Of a stretch of DNA of 64,000 nucleotides, positions 63,351 to 64,000 are shown piece after piece. Within the stretch, counting starts at the first letter, position 1, and every line of letters starts with the position of its first letter. Location: assembly GCA_037975125.1 (NCBI GenBank), contig CM075860.1, positions 25,834,670-25,898,669 of the forward strand. Reading direction: 5' to 3'. This DNA is from Latrodectus hesperus (lineage: Eukaryota > Arthropoda > Arachnida > Araneae > Theridiidae). The notes under the pieces were generated by a model. It made no database searches, was not told where the DNA came from, and saw nothing but the letters and a program-made list of their open reading frames with translations. A program made the translations under genes and the position numbers.

Positions 63351-64000
63351 ATGTTTCTGTAGAAATTTTTATCAGATGCTTTCATATCTTCAGTTACTCA
63401 ACAATATAGTTGGATTAAACTCCAAATATCTGAAGAGCCCTAAAGATAATTTCTTGTCTATTTATTCCACATTGAGCCCTAGATGTACGTAAAATACTTG
63501 TTAATCTATGTCTCATAAAGCTTTGATATTTTTACGAATTTTATCTAATTTTAGAGAATATTCATTATATATGCCAATGTTTTGCCTAATGTATAAAATA
63601 TTTCACTGAGTTACATGTATAGATATATATATATATCTAAATGGAACTTTATACAACAATAAAACAAAATGATTTCTTATTTATGTTTCTCAGACTATTG
63701 TTTTAAATTTGTTTGATTACTTTTTCTTCTCATATTGTTTTAATGTTTCTTGTTTTTCTTTAAATAGTGACGTTAGTAAATTTGTTTTTCTTATTTTATT
63801 TATAGATGTATATTTATTTCTTATGTAGGAATAAATTTTGTCAACAATCATGGCCTTATATTGTTATATCATTTACTTGGCATGGGAATTTAGTGACTTA
63901 TATATGGAAATCCAAATATTATATGGACAGAAAAATATATAGGAAACTGAAAAAATTTAGATTATTTTAAGAACTGTTTTTTTTTTCTTATCACATCCAA
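63351..64000. other. AT-rich intergenic DNA to window end
   Basis: Nothing recognised. Confidence 0.6.

Overview
This is a eukaryotic, strongly AT-rich window. It looks like an arthropod and probably a spider or other arachnid. Reasons: a multi-exon ribosomal protein gene with GT..AG introns, many tRNA-derived SINEs, mariner, Ty3/gypsy and non-LTR relics, and a degenerate MATH-BTB (TDPOZ/speckle-type POZ) gene of a kind greatly expanded in spiders. No bacterial-style genes or operons are present. The species assignment is inference.

Region by region. (1) 1-8.8 kb holds the only convincing intact gene, ribosomal protein L5 (RpL5/uL18), + strand. Six exons encode the last 273 residues; the exons for about 24 N-terminal residues lie upstream of the window. 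(2) 9.1-27 kb is intergenic DNA with relics: a non-LTR retrotransposon 3' end, tRNA-derived SINEs (one with a triplicated body), a deleted Tc1/mariner-type element with terminal inverted repeats, unassigned coding-like stretches near 16 kb and 19-20 kb, long (TA)n runs, and a frameshifted MATH-BTB pseudogene (23.5-25.1 kb, - strand). (3) 27.2-43.5 kb is a tandem satellite of about 193-bp monomers, roughly 84 copies, with at least two diverged monomer lineages, highly homogenised runs, a 0.83-kb block present three times, and a 100-N assembly gap. (4) 43.5-64 kb is again AT-rich intergenic DNA with a foldback element, a gypsy reverse-transcriptase relic, coding-like remnants around 49.4-50.8 kb, several SINEs that share 3' modules, large AT-rich hairpins and one full-length but dead mariner element with TA duplications.

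How it fits together: one housekeeping gene is followed by gene-poor, repeat-dominated DNA. Short ORFs inside the satellite and the (TA)n runs (poly-Ile-Tyr) are by-products of the repeats, not genes. The most notable item is the higher-order organisation of the 193-bp satellite. Second is the modular sharing of tails between SINEs. The coding-like remnants at 3.0, 19.0, 49.5 and 50.2-50.8 kb are the best places to look for undescribed genes; none could be named from sequence alone.
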